Assembly (NCBI GenBank): GCA_964354215.1 | Contig: CAYGYT010000023.1 | Location: 1 to 30,218 of the forward strand | Reading direction: 5' to 3' | DNA from: CAVRZR01 sp964354215 | Lineage (GTDB): Bacteria > Actinomycetota > Coriobacteriia > Anaerosomatales > CAVRZR01 | DNA length: 30,218 nucleotides | Part shown: piece by piece, positions 29,385-30,218 of the stretch | How the letters are laid out: each line of letters starts with the position of its first letter | Position numbering within the stretch: the first letter of the stretch is position 1 | Notes under the pieces: generated by a model | What the model saw: only the letters and a program-made list of their open reading frames with translations | Told to the model about the DNA's origin: nothing | Database searches by the model: none | Translations under genes and position numbers: made by a program

Positions 29385-29903
29385 ATGGTCGACCTGATCA
29401 TGCGCAACGCTTGTCACGAAGACGCTTCGCGCATCGCGGAGATCTACAACTACTACGTGCTCCATTCGACGATCACGTTCGATGCCGAGCCGAAGAGTGC
29501 GGAGGAACGAATCGCATGGCTCGAGGAGCACGACGAGCTGCATCCCGTCCTCGTCGGTGTGATCGAAGACGAGGTCGTGGCGTGGGGCGCCCTGACGAGG
29601 TGGGGCGGGCGTGCCGCGTACCGGCACAGCGTCGAGCTCTCGGTGTATGTGGATCGTGAGTCGCGGGGGCGCGGTATCGGCCAGGCGATGACCGAGGCAC
29701 TCGTCCACGAGGCCGAACGGCTGGGACATCACGCGCTCGTCAGCCAGATCGTCTCTGAAAACGACGCGAGTCTGCGCCTCGCGCAGAGGCTCGGTTTCGA
29801 GCAAGTAGGGCTGCTCAGGGAGGTCGGCCGCAAGTTCGACCGCTGGCTCGACGTGGCAATAATGGAGCGGTTGCTGGTAGGGCCGTACGAGCAGCAGCAC
29901 TAG
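29385..29903 (+). CDS. GNAT acetyltransferase, phosphinothricin-acetyltransferase-like
   Basis: A 172-residue GNAT enzyme that would transfer acetyl from acetyl-CoA to an amine. The pattern MRNACHEDASRIAEIYNYYV with STITFDAEPKSAEERIAWLE is characteristic of the Pat/YwnH group, which includes phosphinothricin and methionine-sulfone acetyltransferases. The acetyl-CoA loop is SRGRGIGQAM (about residues 92-101), then SENDASLRLAQRLGFEQVG and GRKFDRWLDVAIMER near the end. ATG 29385 is preceded by GGGGAG at about 6 bases. Real substrates in such soil/sediment bacteria are often amino-acid analogues; the herbicide name is only a family label. Confidence 0.9.
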   Translation: MVDLIMRNACHEDASRIAEIYNYYVLHSTITFDAEPKSAEERIAWLEEHDELHPVLVGVIEDEVVAWGALTRWGGRAAYRHSVELSVYVDRESRGRGIGQAMTEALVHEAERLGHHALVSQIVSENDASLRLAQRLGFEQVGLLREVGRKFDRWLDVAIMERLLVGPYEQQH

Positions 29904-29925
29904 CGAAGGCGTCGAGCGCTGACGC

Positions 29926-30162
29926 CTACTCCACCGTCCCCATCCACGCCCCGTAGCCGTGGGCCGTGATCGCGGAGTTCAGCTGGTCACAGAGCCGCGC
30001 GCGCCCGTAGCGGCCCGGAGGCAGCAGGGCGACGATCTCACTGACCGCCTCGGGCATGTCGAGCGACTCGGCCCGTACCACCGCGTCCAAGCGCGAGACC
30101 GTCCGCACGTGTGCGAACAGGTTGTCAACGAGTCTCTGTATGTCGGAGGGGTCGAGGGCCAT
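29926..30162 (-). CDS. Small hypothetical protein
   Basis: A 78-residue protein from the ATG ending at 30162 (MALDPSDIQRLVDNLFAHVR), with AAGGA about 11 bases upstream; an ATG ending at 30192 would add 10 residues but has no visible ribosome site. Helical N-terminal half, then EIVALLPPGRYGRARLCDQL and GYGAWMGTVE at the end. No domain recognised. It is convergent with the acetyltransferase gene (22 bases between stops). Composition is normal for a coding frame in this genome, so I regard it as probably real. Confidence 0.6.
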   Translation of the reverse strand: MALDPSDIQRLVDNLFAHVRTVSRLDAVVRAESLDMPEAVSEIVALLPPGRYGRARLCDQLNSAITAHGYGAWMGTVE

Positions 30163-30218
30163 GCGGTCCGCGTTCCTTTCGAGGTGAGCCATGGCGCCCG
30201 GCAGGGAGCCGTCGTGAT

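Overview
The window is high-GC bacterial DNA with strong third-position G/C bias, frequent GTG/TTG starts and many 4-base stop/start overlaps. A V/A-type ATP synthase, a CIRCE-controlled groESL operon, a GuaB3-type IMP dehydrogenase and a RimI-TsaD fusion together suggest an Actinomycetota genome, most likely an anaerobic Coriobacteriia-type lineage. That placement is inference from gene content; no rRNA marker is present. A run of exactly 100 N (21857-21956) marks a scaffold gap, so this is a draft or metagenome assembly.

Layout. 1-1117: end of a V-type ATP synthase operon (subunit B C-terminus, subunit D). 1330-2988: a small hypothetical gene (minus), then a nitroreductase and a family-4 uracil-DNA glycosylase that overlap. 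3082-5998: a tightly overlapped t6A operon, tsaE-tsaB-rimI/tsaD. 6071-8347: sigma-A-like promoter, perfect CIRCE operator, groES, groEL and a terminator. 8376-11615: an accessory patch with a small membrane protein, a small hypothetical gene, a LysE-type exporter and a GT4 glycosyltransferase, bordered by two decayed gene ends (the 3' end of an Opp/Dpp ATPase gene and a frameshifted 3' end of ychF). 11646-12482: EamA transporter. 12521-16959: helically phased repeats and a structured leader, then guaB3, guaA, chorismate mutase, DAHP synthase and a zinc-ribbon miniprotein. 17134-21791: UvrD/PcrA helicase, a CBS/DRTGG-containing Mn-dependent pyrophosphatase and a PAP2 phosphatase.

22051-28990 is the most interesting part, a polyphosphate island: PPK1, then (convergent, one overlapped operon) a CYTH/triphosphate tunnel enzyme, a short Ppx/GppA protein and a SixA-like phosphatase, then a helix-turn-helix/coiled-coil protein, a standalone CHAD protein, PPK2 and a tiny four-cysteine protein. 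The set covers polyP synthesis (PPK1), nucleotide phosphorylation from polyP (PPK2), hydrolysis (Ppx, CYTH) and binding (CHAD). The upstream pyrophosphatase handles PPi, so phosphate-anhydride metabolism spans roughly 19.5-29 kb. The window ends with a GNAT acetyltransferase and a small hypothetical gene on the minus strand.
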